Below are positions 42,041-52,126 of a DNA stretch of 64,000 bases, in pieces (within the stretch, counting starts at the first letter, position 1; every line of letters starts with the position of its first letter). The position numbers and the translations under genes are program-made. A model generated the notes under the pieces. The model saw only the letters and a list, made by a program, of their open reading frames with translations, had not been told where the DNA came from and did no database searches. Where the stretch lies: the NCBI GenBank assembly GCA_900314845.1, contig OMWV01000021.1, positions 1 through 64,000 on the forward strand. The letters are read 5' to 3'. Source of the DNA: an uncultured Eubacteriales bacterium (GTDB lineage Bacteria > Bacillota > Clostridia > Lachnospirales > Lachnospiraceae).

Positions 42041-43906
42041 CTATTCCAAAGCTTTCAGTATCCTCTGAGCAGTCGTTTCTGCGTCAAGGCCAAAGATACT
42101 TTTCAGCTGATCCGCATTGCCGTGGGGAATGAACCTATCGTCGATACCCACCTGCAGAATGCGGATATGTCTGTCAAAATTCTCCTCATAATAGTCTGCA
42201 GCGTGCTCGCCAAAGCCTCCGGCGAGAACATTCTCCTCCATGGTCACAACAAGATCATGGTCCCGGGCCGCCCACTCAAGGGCCTTAGTATCCAGCGGCT
42301 TGACAAATCGCATATTTACGATGGAAGAGTCTATTCCCTGCTTAAGGAGAAGGTCCCGGGTCTCCACTGCTGTCTTTACCATGCTGCCCACCGCAAGGAG
42401 AGCCACACGGGAACCTTTGCATATGATCTCGCTCTTGCCGTACTCAATAGGACTACGCTTATCCTGCAGCCCGTCGTAGGCTTCGCCTCTGGGATAGCGG
42501 ATAGCTATGGGCGTCTTGAAATCATAGGCAAAATCCAGCATATCCCTCAGCTCCGTATCATTTTTGGGCGCGCAGACAGTCATATGAGGGATCATGGACA
42601 TGAAACTGAGGTCAAATATCCCCTGATGAGTCTCCCCATCCGCCCCGACAAGGCCTGCCCGGTCTATGCAGAACACGATGGGCAGATCCTGCAGACAGAC
42701 GTCATGAATGACCTGGTCAAATGCTCTCTGCAAAAATGAGGAATAGACCGCCACAAAGGGTTTCATCCCTCCCACTGCCAGTCCGGCAGAAAATGTCACG
42801 GCATGCTGCTCCGCTATGCCAACGTCATAAAATCTGTCAGGGAACTTTTTCGCAAACTGAGTCAGGCCTGTGCCGTCCGGCATAGCTGCCGTTATAGCTG
42901 TTATATCCTTGTGTTCCCTGGCCATGCTGACGATCTTCCTGGAAAAAACAGATGTATAGGACGGTTTTGAGCCGGAGATGATCTCCCCTGTCACGGCGTC
43001 AAATTTACCTACGCCGTGAAAGGCAGACGGATCCTCTTCTGCCGGGACAAAGCCCTGGCCCTTGTTTGTCAGCACATGCACGATGACCGGCTCGTCGAGC
43101 ATCTTCATGGCGGAGAATACGCGGACCATCTGCTTTACATCGTGGCCGTCTATGGGGCCGATATACTTTATGCCCATATCCTGAAACATACCGCCGCCGG
43201 TAAGCAGAGTCCTGATGTGATCCTTATACTTTTTCATGCCGCGGAACACACTGCCGCCCACCTGGGGGATCTGCCTGAGCTTTTTCTCCAGATCCTTCTT
43301 AAAATCAAGGTAGGACTCCCTGGTCCTCAGCTCTGTCAGGTGTTTTGACAGGCCGCCTACGCTCTCGGAGATGGACATCTTATTGTCATTGAGCACTATG
43401 ATCATATTGCTCTTGAGCCGGGAAACATTGTTAAGCGCTTCATAGGCCATGCCGCCCGTCAGAGAGCCGTCACCGATAACAGCGATGACCGTGCTGTCCT
43501 CCCCTTTCAGGTCTCTGGAACAGGCAAGTCCCAGGGCCGCGGAAAGAGATGTCGAACTGTGCCCCGTATTAAATGCGTCGCAGGGACTCTCTTCTCTCTT
43601 GGGAAATCCGCTCATTCCGCCGTAGCTGCGCAGGGTGGCAAAGCCTTCTCTTCTCCCGGTGAGCAGTTTATGAATGTAAGACTGGTGCCCCACATCCCAG
43701 ACGATCTTATCCTTTGGCAGATCAAGGCACAGGTGAAGTGCCATCGTCAGTTCGACCGCCCCCAGATTGGACGCAAGATGACCGCCGGTCTGACTGACAG
43801 AATGGACCAGAAAATCTCTGATCTCAGCGGCAAGTCTCCTGTAATCTCCGGGATCGACATTTTTTATATCATTCGGTCCCTTTATGGTATCAAGAATATC
43901 GTACAT
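42041..43906 (-). CDS. dxs: 1-Deoxy-D-xylulose-5-phosphate synthase
   Basis: The 621-residue thiamine-diphosphate enzyme opens the MEP isoprenoid pathway, joining pyruvate and glyceraldehyde 3-phosphate. Visible signatures are GHLASNLGAVELTMALH, the ThDP-binding VIAVIGDGSLTGGMAYEALNN, DGHDVKQM and the C-terminal YDVGIAEQHAVTFSAGLA. ATG 43906 is chosen over a TTG at 43915. It is followed by tlyA (10 nt) and preceded by ispA (29 nt), keeping isoprenoid genes together. Confidence 0.97.
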   Translation of the reverse strand: MYDILDTIKGPNDIKNVDPGDYRRLAAEIRDFLVHSVSQTGGHLASNLGAVELTMALHLCLDLPKDKIVWDVGHQSYIHKLLTGRREGFATLRSYGGMSGFPKREESPCDAFNTGHSSTSLSAALGLACSRDLKGEDSTVIAVIGDGSLTGGMAYEALNNVSRLKSNMIIVLNDNKMSISESVGGLSKHLTELRTRESYLDFKKDLEKKLRQIPQVGGSVFRGMKKYKDHIRTLLTGGGMFQDMGIKYIGPIDGHDVKQMVRVFSAMKMLDEPVIVHVLTNKGQGFVPAEEDPSAFHGVGKFDAVTGEIISGSKPSYTSVFSRKIVSMAREHKDITAITAAMPDGTGLTQFAKKFPDRFYDVGIAEQHAVTFSAGLAVGGMKPFVAVYSSFLQRAFDQVIHDVCLQDLPIVFCIDRAGLVGADGETHQGIFDLSFMSMIPHMTVCAPKNDTELRDMLDFAYDFKTPIAIRYPRGEAYDGLQDKRSPIEYGKSEIICKGSRVALLAVGSMVKTAVETRDLLLKQGIDSSIVNMRFVKPLDTKALEWAARDHDLVVTMEENVLAGGFGEHAADYYEENFDRHIRILQVGIDDRFIPHGNADQLKSIFGLDAETTAQRILKALE

Positions 43907-43935
43907 TAGCTGCAACCTTCTATCTGTCTACAGAA

Positions 43936-44892
43936 TTACTTTTTGCGATGAATAAGCTTCTGTATCAATCTGTAAAGAAAAATGTCCTCTGCCCCCTGGC
44001 CATACAGATCTCTCAGTATAGCAAGAGCCGCATCGCTGTAATCCTGAACGTCCTGCAGGGCTTTCTCCATGCCGTACAGGCTGACCCAGGTTGTCTTATC
44101 ATTCTTCTCGTCACTGTGCACAGGCTTGCCAAGCTCTTCTTCTGTCGCCGTCACATCGAGAATATCATCCTGTATCTGAAATGCCATGCCGATATCATGG
44201 CCGGCTTCTCTCATCTTCTCTATCTGACTTTCACTAGCCCCTGCCAGACAGGCGCCTATCATCAGGGAAGCCTCTATCATGGCTCCGGTCTTGTAATCAA
44301 AAATAAAATCCAGCACTTCAGGTGCTATGCTCTGTCCGGTAAGTTCCACGTCCACGACCTGGCCGCCGAGCATACCATATACACCGGGCTTATTGCCAAG
44401 GATGCGCAGGGCTCTGACCCCTCTTCCCAGTCTCTGGACAGAGGCAAGGTCAAGGCTGGCGCCGCGGGCGCTTTTCAGCTCAGCGGAAAAAGCATCATCT
44501 ACAGCCCGGGAGGCGACTTCGTAGGCATAGCCCAGAAGGGCGTCGCCCGCCAGGATCGCCATGCCCTCCCCAAATACCTTGTGGTTGGAAAGCCTTCCTC
44601 TGCGGTAGTCATCATCGTCCATAGCCGGAAGATCATCATGGATCAGGGAATAGGTGTGGATCATCTCGATCGCGGCCATAAAGGCATCGAGCATGGGCTC
44701 ATCCTTCCCGCCAAAGAATTCAAAAGAGCTCTTCATAAAGAGGGGCCTGAGCCTCTTGCCGCCTGCCATGAGGCTGTACTTCATAGCCTGATAGACTGTC
44801 TTCTGATAGCCTTCCTCCCTGGGAAGAGTGTCCAGCAGCATCTGATCGACCTGCTCTATCTTCTCCTTTAATTCACTGTTCAGATCCTTCAT
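43936..44892 (-). CDS. ispA: Polyprenyl (farnesyl) diphosphate synthase
   Basis: The 318-residue all-helical prenyltransferase has the first Asp-rich motif in LIHDDLPAMDDDDYRRG and the second in FQIQDDILDV. GGKRLRPLF binds IPP. It is about 20 residues longer than typical, the extra being a C-terminal helix (GAEDIFLYRLIQKLIHRKK). Its first 20 nt overlap xseB, so translation is coupled. Confidence 0.95.
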   Translation of the reverse strand: MKDLNSELKEKIEQVDQMLLDTLPREEGYQKTVYQAMKYSLMAGGKRLRPLFMKSSFEFFGGKDEPMLDAFMAAIEMIHTYSLIHDDLPAMDDDDYRRGRLSNHKVFGEGMAILAGDALLGYAYEVASRAVDDAFSAELKSARGASLDLASVQRLGRGVRALRILGNKPGVYGMLGGQVVDVELTGQSIAPEVLDFIFDYKTGAMIEASLMIGACLAGASESQIEKMREAGHDIGMAFQIQDDILDVTATEEELGKPVHSDEKNDKTTWVSLYGMEKALQDVQDYSDAALAILRDLYGQGAEDIFLYRLIQKLIHRKK

Positions 44893-45091
44893 CTTCTGAA
44901 ACCCCCCGTATCTCTATCAGCTTTTTCTCAACTCTGTCTATGGATCTCGTGCAGTATTCTATCAGCTTGACGCCCTTCTGATACTGCCTGAAAGACTCCT
45001 CCAGAGGGAGATCTCTCTCATTCATCTTCCCGATGACACTGTCAAGTTCCTGAAAAGCTTCTTCCAGTGTCAGGGTCTTCGATTTGTCCAT
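44873..45091 (-). CDS. xseB: Exodeoxyribonuclease VII small subunit
   Basis: The 72-residue helical protein shows the family pattern LTLEEAFQELDSVIGKMNE, LPLEESFRQYQKGVKLI. It binds the XseA helical tail to form the single-strand exonuclease. It lies 11 nt after xseA and overlaps ispA. Confidence 0.95.
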   Translation of the reverse strand: MDKSKTLTLEEAFQELDSVIGKMNERDLPLEESFRQYQKGVKLIEYCTRSIDRVEKKLIEIRGVSEDEGSEQ

Positions 45092-45102
45092 GCCTGCCCC
45101 CT

Positions 45103-46389
45103 TTACAGCTGTGTCCTTCTCTTTGCCTCACAGACACTGTCTACCCGCGCCCTGATATCGCCGTCCGTGACAGCGACAGTCAGCTCCTGTCCTTCTCTTA
45201 CCTGGCGGATACTGGAAATGCCGTGCCCTTCTTCATCCGTCACATAGGCATAACCTCTGGTCAGCTGATTAAGAGGCGAGAGACCGGAAAGTTTTTGGGC
45301 ATAGAGAGCTGTCTTTGACTTGGCGGCCTCAAGGCTGCCTGATATCAGCATATCCAGCCTTTGTGCAGTGTTCCCCATCTGCTGCCTGCTGCCGGTGATC
45401 TTCTGTTCCATCAGCATGTCCAGCCTGCTTCTTGCGTCCTGAAGCCGCTGTCTGCGCTCCATAAGCCGTCTGCCGGGATCCATCTGCCTCACAGCCAGAG
45501 AATAAGAAGAAAGCTGTCTCCTGGAAAATGCCAGGCTCTCCGACATCCTCACATCCAGCAGATCCCGATATTTTCTGATCTGAGCGTCAAACTGCCTCAT
45601 GTCCGGTACAACAAGTTCTGCCGCCGCAGAGGGAGTGGGCGCTCTCAGATCCGAGACATAGTCTATGATCGTGGTATCCGTCTCATGGCCGACCGCGGAT
45701 ACTACCGGCACGCTGCACTCATAGACTGCCCTGGCAACCTCTTCTTCATTGAATGCCCAGAGATCTTCTATAGAGCCGCCGCCTCTGCCCGCGATGATAA
45801 CGTCCACACCATAGGCAGCAAGCGCGCGAAGGGCACTCACGATAGACCTGGCCGCCCCGTCTCCCTGCACAAGGGCAGGGCAAAGGACAAGCTGGATCCA
45901 TGGATCCCGCCTTTTCGCCACATTAATAATGTCGTGAAGAGCTGCGCCGGATCCCGACGTTACGATCCCCACGACCGCCGGGAACCTGGGTATATCTTTC
46001 TTATGCTCCTGATCAAAGAGTCCCTCAGCCAGAAGCTTTTTCTTCAGAGCCTCATAGGCCTCATAGAGGGCACCCCTGCCCTGAGCCAGTATGCGGTCCG
46101 CGTAGAGCTGATACCTGCCGCCCCTCTCATAAACGCCAACATGCCCTATGACAACAACAGACATGCCGTCCCTGAGGGGAAAACGCAGTCCGTCCCTGCT
46201 GCCGGCAAACATAACACAGGCGATAGAACTCCCCTGATCCTTGAGGGAAAAATATATATGTCCCGATGCCCGGCTGCTGCAGTTTGATACCTCGCCCTTC
46301 ACGCAGATATCTCTGAGGATAAAATCATCTGACAGAAGATCCCTGATATATCTGTTGACGGACGAGACAGTATATACCATCCGTCTCAT
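45103..46389 (-). CDS. xseA: Exodeoxyribonuclease VII large subunit
   Basis: The 428-residue protein has an N-terminal OB fold ([20 protein letters not shown]), the catalytic core [16 protein letters not shown] with the conserved Asp, and [26 protein letters not shown] long coiled C-terminal region (about 265-370) follows. The start overlaps nusB by 4 nt (ATGA); an alternative ATG is at 46380. Confidence 0.96.
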   Translation of the reverse strand: MRRMVYTVSSVNRYIRDLLSDDFILRDICVKGEVSNCSSRASGHIYFSLKDQGSSIACVMFAGSRDGLRFPLRDGMSVVVIGHVGVYERGGRYQLYADRILAQGRGALYEAYEALKKKLLAEGLFDQEHKKDIPRFPAVVGIVTSGSGAALHDIINVAKRRDPWIQLVLCPALVQGDGAARSIVSALRALAAYGVDVIIAGRGGGSIEDLWAFNEEEVARAVYECSVPVVSAVGHETDTTIIDYVSDLRAPTPSAAAELVVPDMRQFDAQIRKYRDLLDVRMSESLAFSRRQLSSYSLAVRQMDPGRRLMERRQRLQDARSRLDMLMEQKITGSRQQMGNTAQRLDMLISGSLEAAKSKTALYAQKLSGLSPLNQLTRGYAYVTDEEGHGISSIRQVREGQELTVAVTDGDIRARVDSVCEAKRRTQL

Positions 46390-46784
46390 TTTGCAAGTCT
46401 GGCCAGAACTCCGTTGACAAATGAACCGGATTCATCCGTCCCATACTCCTTGGCAAGGTTGACCGCCTCGTTGATGGCGACCCCCTGAGGAATATCATCG
46501 TCATACTTCATCTCATAGAGGCCGAGCCTGATCACGGTAATATCCACCTTGCCCATGCGCTTTATGGGCCATCCGGTCGTCTTTTCCTCTATCATCTGAT
46601 CAAGCTCAGGCACCATCCGCGCTATATTCTCTGCCTTGCCCCGGATATAGTCCGCATCCTTTTCATCTATGCCTTCCAGCCCGTCCACGTACATAGCTAT
46701 CTGATCCGAAATATCCTCCGGGGGATAGAAATTCATCTGAAACAAAATACGGAAAATATGGTCTCTCAGTTCATGTCTGCGCAT
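46386..46784 (-). CDS. nusB: Transcription antitermination factor NusB
   Basis: The 132-residue all-helical RNA-binding protein works with NusE (S10) in rRNA antitermination. [20 protein letters not shown] and the C-terminal [24 protein letters not shown] are diagnostic. ATG 46784 has GGAGG 6 nt upstream; the longer frame is not supported. Confidence 0.96.
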   Translation of the reverse strand: MRRHELRDHIFRILFQMNFYPPEDISDQIAMYVDGLEGIDEKDADYIRGKAENIARMVPELDQMIEEKTTGWPIKRMGKVDITVIRLGLYEMKYDDDIPQGVAINEAVNLAKEYGTDESGSFVNGVLARLAK

Positions 46785-46833
46785 AAAAATCCTCCAGCAC
46801 GAGCCGGCGCAGGCAACAGTGCGCCTTAAAACA

Positions 46834-46884
46834 AGCAAAGGACAGACCGCATAGATATCCCTGCGATATGTCCTTATGCGTCTG
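46834..46884 (-). terminator. Hairpin between asp23 and nusB (weak terminator or attenuator)
   Basis: On the minus strand CAGACGCATA pairs with TATGCGGTCTG (one bulge) across a structured 21-nt loop, then TCCTTTGC. The U-run is poor, so partial read-through into nusB is expected. Confidence 0.45.
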
Positions 46885-46888
46885 ACTA

Positions 46889-47284
46889 TTATTCTTCTTC
46901 AAGCTTCACGTCCATAACCTGGACATTCACGGAATGCACTTTAAGTCCCGTCATGGACTCAATCGCGTTCTTCACCCTGTCCTGGACAGCCTTAGTCACT
47001 TCCGGTATGCTGCACCCATAGTCCAGGATAACAGAAAGTTCGACTTTCACGCTGCAGTCCTCCACGGCAATACGCACTCCCTTAGAGAGAACCTTCATTC
47101 CCAGCCTGCTGATGATATCCTTCTGCAGACTTCCGCTGTTCCCGGTCATGGAAGCGACGCCGTCTGTCTCCATAGCAGCGATCCCGGCTATGACCGCGAT
47201 CACCTCATTGGAAATCTTGACCTGCCCGAGCTTACCAGTCTCATATATCGTATAATCTGCGCTGTTCTCATGCTCGTTGCTCAT
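46889..47284 (-). CDS. Asp23/Gls24 family envelope stress protein
   Basis: The 131-residue protein has the family core [29 protein letters not shown] and [33 protein letters not shown]. In Staphylococcus Asp23 is membrane-anchored and linked to the cell wall stress response; this clostridial member is of the short YqhY type found before nusB. GGAGG precedes the ATG, behind a good promoter. Confidence 0.92.
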   Translation of the reverse strand: MSNEHENSADYTIYETGKLGQVKISNEVIAVIAGIAAMETDGVASMTGNSGSLQKDIISRLGMKVLSKGVRIAVEDCSVKVELSVILDYGCSIPEVTKAVQDRVKNAIESMTGLKVHSVNVQVMDVKLEEE

Positions 47285-47314
47285 GTTAAGTGCACCTCCT
47301 TGTACATCTGATTT

Positions 47315-47343
47315 ATCATATCATTAGCTGGTATATTAGTCAA
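47315..47343 (-). promoter_or_regulatory. Promoter of the asp23-nusB-xseAB-ispA-dxs-tlyA-nadK-argR-recN operon
   Basis: TTGACT (47338-47343), a 17-nt spacer and TATGAT (47315-47320) on the minus strand, 31 nt before the asp23 start. No other clear promoter was seen before recN. Confidence 0.78.
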
Positions 47344-47385
47344 GAAAGCCGGCCGCAGGCCCATATTGCCGCCGGGCCCGCAGCC
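47341..47385 (-). terminator. Terminator after the beta-CASP gene
   Basis: A 12-bp stem GGCUGCGGGCCC / GGGCCUGCGGCC (two G-U pairs) is followed by GGCUUUCUUG. It abuts the -35 of the asp23 promoter. Confidence 0.65.
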
Positions 47386-47412
47386 GTATTTTCTTTACAA
47401 ATACCGCAGCCT

Positions 47413-49011
47413 TTACCTGTCCCACTTGTCACAGAGACTGTTGATCTCATTTGTAAACTTTGAAAGATCCTTGTTCGTTCCGCCCTCATTGTGGCGGATG
47501 ACCTGAGTAAGCCTGCGTCCGGCAGCCAGCAGTCTTTCAAATACAGCAGAAGCCTTCCTGGCAGCTGCCTTGGGAGCAACGCGAACCGGCATGGGAGAGG
47601 CGATGCATTCATTTGTAAGCAGATCATAAGCCCAGCCTGTGTAAGGAGCTATGGCGTCAAATCCCAGTTCTTCCTTGACTCTTTCCGCAAATATATCAGT
47701 CACCGTATCCTCGCCGTGTACGATAAAGACTCTCTTGGGCTTATTCTTGAAAGACCCGATCCACTTCATAAGGCCCTGGCAGTCCGCGTGGCCGCTTATG
47801 CCAGCCAGCGTGCAGATCTGGGCTTTTACGCCGATCGTCTCACCGAAAAGCTTCACTTCCTCGGCGCCGTTCAAAAGAGCGCGGCCAAGCGTTCCCTCGG
47901 CCTGATAACCTACGAAAAGCACTGTGGACTCCGGTCTCCAGAGGTTGTGCTTGAGATGATGCCTGATACGGCCCGCGTCGCACATTCCCGAAGCGGAAAG
48001 TATGACCTTGGGGGTCGGCGAATTGTTGATAGCTATGGAATCCTCGCTTGTGACAGCAGTCTTCAGACCGGGAAAGCCGATCGGGTTTATGCCCTTCTCT
48101 ATCAGAGCCATAGCGTCGTCGTCATAATAGCCGGGGACATTCCTGTTGAAGATATTCGTGGCTTCCACAGCAAGGGGACTGTCGACAAAGACCTCGAAGC
48201 CGTCGTGATTCTTTATCCTTCCCTCCGCCTTTATCTGCCTGATAAAGTAGAGCAGCTCCTGGGTCCTGCCCACGGCAAAGGAAGGAATGACAACATTGCC
48301 GCCCCTGTCCAGAGTCCTCTGGATGATATCTGTCAGCTCGGCGATATAGTCCGGCCTTTCCCCGTGACTCCTGTCACCGTACGTAGACTCCATCACAACA
48401 TAATCAGCCTCGTCTATATACTGGGGGTCTCTGATGATAGGCTGGTCTGTATTGCCGATATCGCCGGAAAATACGATCTTCCTGGTCTGTCCGTCTTCCG
48501 TGATCCAGATTTCTATGCTGGCAGAGCCCAGCAGATGTCCCGCGTCTGTGAAACGGACTTTAATACCCTCACAGACCTCTATGATCTCCTCATATCTGCA
48601 GGACACGAAATGCTCCAGCACGCCTCTGGCATCGTCCGAAGTGTAGAGAGGAACTACCGGCGGCCTTCCGGCTCTCTTTCCCTTGCGGTTGCGCCACTCT
48701 GCCTCAAATTCCTGTATGTGCGCGCTGTCCAGGAGCATGATCTGGCAGAGCTGATATGTCGCCTCCGTCGTGATAATGCTGCCGGTAAATCCCTGCGCAT
48801 ATAAAAGGGGCAGAAGTCCCGAATGGTCTATGTGAGCGTGGGTGAGAAAAACATAATCTACATCCGATGCCTTCACAGGGATATCCTGATTCTCAAAAAG
48901 ATCCTTTCCCTGTTCCATTCCACAGTCGACAAGTATATGCCTGCCTGCAGCTTCCAGATAATGCTTGCTGCCGGTCACCTCGTGTGCCGCGCCTGAAAAT
49001 ACCAGCTTCAT
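47413..49011 (-). CDS. Beta-CASP metallo-beta-lactamase fold RNase-like protein
   Basis: The 532-residue protein has the zinc motif HAHIDH (His58, His60, Asp62, His63), further ligands in FTDAGHLLGSASIE and FSGDIGN, and a beta-CASP insertion (VESTYGDR, FAVGRTQELLYF). A C-terminal RMMBL motif (LAGISGHADCQGLMKW) follows. Such proteins are ribonucleases of the RNase J/CPSF73 superfamily, here of the non-RNase-J class. A C-terminal extension of about 60 residues is basic and helical. It is transcribed behind engB. Confidence 0.9.
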   Translation of the reverse strand: MKLVFSGAAHEVTGSKHYLEAAGRHILVDCGMEQGKDLFENQDIPVKASDVDYVFLTHAHIDHSGLLPLLYAQGFTGSIITTEATYQLCQIMLLDSAHIQEFEAEWRNRKGKRAGRPPVVPLYTSDDARGVLEHFVSCRYEEIIEVCEGIKVRFTDAGHLLGSASIEIWITEDGQTRKIVFSGDIGNTDQPIIRDPQYIDEADYVVMESTYGDRSHGERPDYIAELTDIIQRTLDRGGNVVIPSFAVGRTQELLYFIRQIKAEGRIKNHDGFEVFVDSPLAVEATNIFNRNVPGYYDDDAMALIEKGINPIGFPGLKTAVTSEDSIAINNSPTPKVILSASGMCDAGRIRHHLKHNLWRPESTVLFVGYQAEGTLGRALLNGAEEVKLFGETIGVKAQICTLAGISGHADCQGLMKWIGSFKNKPKRVFIVHGEDTVTDIFAERVKEELGFDAIAPYTGWAYDLLTNECIASPMPVRVAPKAAARKASAVFERLLAAGRRLTQVIRHNEGGTNKDLSKFTNEINSLCDKWDR

Positions 49012-49046
49012 ATTCTGCCTCCTTTTGCTGTTAGACTACTGTAAAT

Positions 49047-49649
49047 TTACTGCTGACCTTCGCCGTCCATAACATACTGTTCTATCAGGGCCCATATCTG
49101 GTCACGGCCTTCTTTTGTCTCTGCCGACCAGGGGATAAGGGGGGTCTCCTCCGGGAGATCCAGGACCTGCCTGACAGCCTTCAGATGTTTGCTGACCTGG
49201 CTTTTCTTTATCTTATCCAGCTTTGTGGCGATGACTGCCGGATAAAAGCCGTTCTCCACGATCCACCTGTACATATGGACATCGTCTTTTGTCGGATCAT
49301 GGCGGATATCGACCAGGAGAAATACCATGCGCAGCTGCCTGGAGGTGCGCAGATATCTCTCTATCATCTTCCCCCACCCTGCCTTGACTTTTTCCGAAGC
49401 ATTGGCATAGCCGTAACCGGGAAGGTCGACAATGTAGACCTGGTCATTTACCTTGTAATAATTTATCGTCTGCGTCTTGCCCGGCTTGCTGGATACCCTG
49501 GCAAGAGCCCGCCGGTTCATAAGCCCGTTTATTAAAGTAGATTTCCCAACATTCGACCTGCCGGCGAAAGCTGCCTCCGGACAGCTGTTGTCCGGAAGAA
49601 TGCTTGTCACGCCGCACACAGTCTCAAGTTCTGCTTTCTTTATCACCAT
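49047..49649 (-). CDS. engB: Ribosome biogenesis GTPase YsxC/EngB
   Basis: The 200-residue GTPase has G1 GRSNVGKST, G3 DLPGYGYA and G4 TKLDK. It helps 50S subunit assembly. It starts 6 nt after the lon stop, the usual lon-engB pair in Firmicutes. Confidence 0.96.
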   Translation of the reverse strand: MVIKKAELETVCGVTSILPDNSCPEAAFAGRSNVGKSTLINGLMNRRALARVSSKPGKTQTINYYKVNDQVYIVDLPGYGYANASEKVKAGWGKMIERYLRTSRQLRMVFLLVDIRHDPTKDDVHMYRWIVENGFYPAVIATKLDKIKKSQVSKHLKAVRQVLDLPEETPLIPWSAETKEGRDQIWALIEQYVMDGEGQQ

Positions 49650-49655
49650 AATATC

Positions 49656-52019
49656 TTACGCATTCTGGCTCCGCGTCTGTGAAGCGTCTTTCTCAAGGCT
49701 CTCCGGGACATGTTCCAGCGCGACGGGAAGGATATCTTCCATCGTCTTCGCGTAGACAAAACGCATGCCGCCGGTGATCTCCTTGTCAAGTTCCTTTATG
49801 TCCCTTCTGTTCTTCTCCGGCACGATCACCGTATGAATGCCTGCCGTCTTGGCGGCGATCGTCTTCTCCCTGAGCCCTCCGATGGGAAGGACCCGGCCCC
49901 TCAGAGTGATCTCACCGGTCATGGCGATGCTTGCCCTGACGGGAATGCCGGTGATAGCGGATATCATGGCCGTTGCCATCGTAACGCCGGCTGACGGTCC
50001 GTCCTTGGGAACAGCCCCTTCCGGTATGTGGATATGGATATCGTTTTCCTCGAAAAATTCTTTTTCTATGCCAAAATGGGTGCTGATGGAACGGATATAG
50101 CTGATCCCGGCCACGGCGCTCTCTTTCATGACATCGCCCAGCTGACCGGTCAGCTCAAATTTACCCTTGCCCGGCATGACATTGACCTCGACAGAGAGTG
50201 TCTCCCCGCCGACGCTGGTCCAGGCAAGGCCGCGCACGATGCCGACCTCATTCTGTTCATTCGCCGTCTCAATATCAAACTTCTTCTGACCCAGAAAGCG
50301 CTCGATATTCCTGTCCGTTACCCTGACCGTCTTGCGGCCCTTCTGCAGGATCATCCTGGCAGCTTTCCTGCACACATCACCGATGCACCGCTCGAGCTCA
50401 CGCACACCGGATTCCCTGGTGTAGTAAAGGATCATGGCCTCTATGGCCTTGTCATTGATGTTCAGCTGTTTGGGGCTGAGGCCGTTGGCGGCGTACTGCT
50501 TGTCCACAAGGTGCTCCCGGGCGATATGGAACTTCTCATTCTGCGTGTAGCTGTTGATCTCTATGATCTCCATACGATCCAGCAGAGGCCGGGGAATCGT
50601 CTGAAGTGTGTTCGCCGTTGTCAGGAAAAGGACATCCGACAGATCGAGCGGGACCTCCAGATAATTATCTCTGAAGAACTTATTCTGCTCCGGGTCCAGC
50701 ACCTCAAGAAGGGCGGAAAATGTATCCCCCTTGTAGTCTGTGCTTACCTTATCTATCTCATCAAGGACTATGAGCGGGTTGCGGACGCCCGCCTGCCTGA
50801 GAGCTGCCGCGATCCTTCCGGGCATAGCGCCTATATATGTCTTCCTGTGTCCTCTGATCTCCGCCTCGTCGTGTACTCCTCCCAGACTGATGCGGACATA
50901 TTTTTTGTTGAGAGCCCGGGCTATCGATCTGCCTATGGATGTCTTGCCCGTTCCGGGAGGGCCGACAAGACAGATGATGGGAGTGTTTCCCTTCTTGCTC
51001 AGCATCCTTACCGCAAGATAATCAAGGATCCTCTCCTTCACTTTCTCAAGACCGTAGTGATCCTCGCGCAGGACCTTTTCCGCCTTATCAAAATCCTTAT
51101 TGTCCGTGCTCTTCCTGCTCCAGGGGATCTCGAACATGGTATCGATATAATTCCTGTAGACAGCACTCTCAGCGGAGTTGCCCGCAGTTGCCTTGAGCCG
51201 TCCGATCTCCTTGCGGATCTTATCCTTCACCGCAGCCGGCGCGCGAAAATGCTTCAGTTTTTCCTCCAGCTCTTCTGCCTCGGACTCGGCTCCATCTCCC
51301 AGCTCCTCGTGGATCTCCTTGAGCTGTTCCCTGAGGATATAGTCCCTCTGATTCTTCTCCAGCCTGACCTTGACCTTCTGCTGGATCTCCTGATTGATGC
51401 GGACGACCTCGTACTCCCTGTTCATCAGCTGGCAGAGGAGGACAAAGCGGTCTTCTATGCTCTCTGCCTCCAGAAGCCTCTGTCTGTCCTGCCACTTCAT
51501 GGGCATCTTGGCGCAGAGCTCATTCGTCACCTGGGCTGCGTCCTGGGTATCCTGCATCAGGCGCTTGATCTCCGCGGAAAACTTTGTCCCAAGTCCCTCA
51601 AAGCGCTCCATGATCTCCTCCAGCGCTCTCCTCATCCCCTCAGAGCGAACCGGATCATCTATGGTCTCTTTTGTATCATCCACCGCTATATTGTAGAAGA
51701 GATAGGGTTTGGACGAAATCTCCTCCACGATCGTGGACCTGTAAAGTCCCTCTGCCAGGACGCGCACAACGTTCTTGGGCATACGGACGATCTGTCTTAC
51801 TTTTGCTGCCGTTCCGATGCGGCAGATATCATCTATCCCCGGATCCTCCGTCTCGGGATCCTTCTGAGCTGAGAGCATGACCATCTGATCATGCTTCATC
51901 ACATCCTCGATCGCCGCGATAGACTTTTCGCGGCTCACATCAAAATGAATTACTGTGCCGGGTATCACGACAAGACCGCGAAGGGCGATCACAGGCATCC
52001 TGCAGTTGAATTCACTCAT
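49656..52019 (-). CDS. lon: ATP-dependent protease Lon (LonA)
   Basis: The 787-residue protein has the LonA layout: an N-terminal substrate domain (1-200), a coiled linker, an AAA+ module (GPPGTGKTSIGRS) and a C-terminal serine-lysine protease (PKDGPSAGVTMATAM with the nucleophile Ser, and REKTIAAKTAG with the Lys). It degrades damaged and regulatory proteins. An inverted repeat TTATGC-N6-GCATAA and the clpX terminator lie upstream. A short ribosome site, GGGGAG, precedes the ATG. Confidence 0.97.
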   Translation of the reverse strand: MSEFNCRMPVIALRGLVVIPGTVIHFDVSREKSIAAIEDVMKHDQMVMLSAQKDPETEDPGIDDICRIGTAAKVRQIVRMPKNVVRVLAEGLYRSTIVEEISSKPYLFYNIAVDDTKETIDDPVRSEGMRRALEEIMERFEGLGTKFSAEIKRLMQDTQDAAQVTNELCAKMPMKWQDRQRLLEAESIEDRFVLLCQLMNREYEVVRINQEIQQKVKVRLEKNQRDYILREQLKEIHEELGDGAESEAEELEEKLKHFRAPAAVKDKIRKEIGRLKATAGNSAESAVYRNYIDTMFEIPWSRKSTDNKDFDKAEKVLREDHYGLEKVKERILDYLAVRMLSKKGNTPIICLVGPPGTGKTSIGRSIARALNKKYVRISLGGVHDEAEIRGHRKTYIGAMPGRIAAALRQAGVRNPLIVLDEIDKVSTDYKGDTFSALLEVLDPEQNKFFRDNYLEVPLDLSDVLFLTTANTLQTIPRPLLDRMEIIEINSYTQNEKFHIAREHLVDKQYAANGLSPKQLNINDKAIEAMILYYTRESGVRELERCIGDVCRKAARMILQKGRKTVRVTDRNIERFLGQKKFDIETANEQNEVGIVRGLAWTSVGGETLSVEVNVMPGKGKFELTGQLGDVMKESAVAGISYIRSISTHFGIEKEFFEENDIHIHIPEGAVPKDGPSAGVTMATAMISAITGIPVRASIAMTGEITLRGRVLPIGGLREKTIAAKTAGIHTVIVPEKNRRDIKELDKEITGGMRFVYAKTMEDILPVALEHVPESLEKDASQTRSQNA

Positions 52020-52057
52020 GCTCTATTCTTCACTCCCCAAATAATTCCTGTAAATAT

Positions 52058-52075
52058 TTATGCTTTGGCGCATAA
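52058..52075. promoter_or_regulatory. Inverted repeat upstream of lon
   Basis: TTATGC-N6-GCATAA (52058-52063 / 52070-52075), 39 nt before the lon start. It does not match the CtsR or CIRCE consensus. A role as a lon operator is only inferred from position. Confidence 0.4.
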
Positions 52076-52088
52076 GAGTGCCTGTTAT

Positions 52089-52119
52089 AAAAATGGCCGC
52101 CTGCCCCAGGGCAGACGGC
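52089..52119 (-). terminator. clpX terminator
   Basis: An 11-bp stem GCCGUCUGCCC / GGGCAGGCGGC with a 2-nt loop is followed by CATTTTTAT on the minus strand. It separates clpPX from lon. Confidence 0.85.
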
Positions 52120-52126
52120 ACAAATT

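Noticed and set aside
50028..51872. 614-codon plus-strand frame opposite lon
   Set aside because: An antisense shadow of a well-supported lon gene; Leu/His/Asp-rich without domains.
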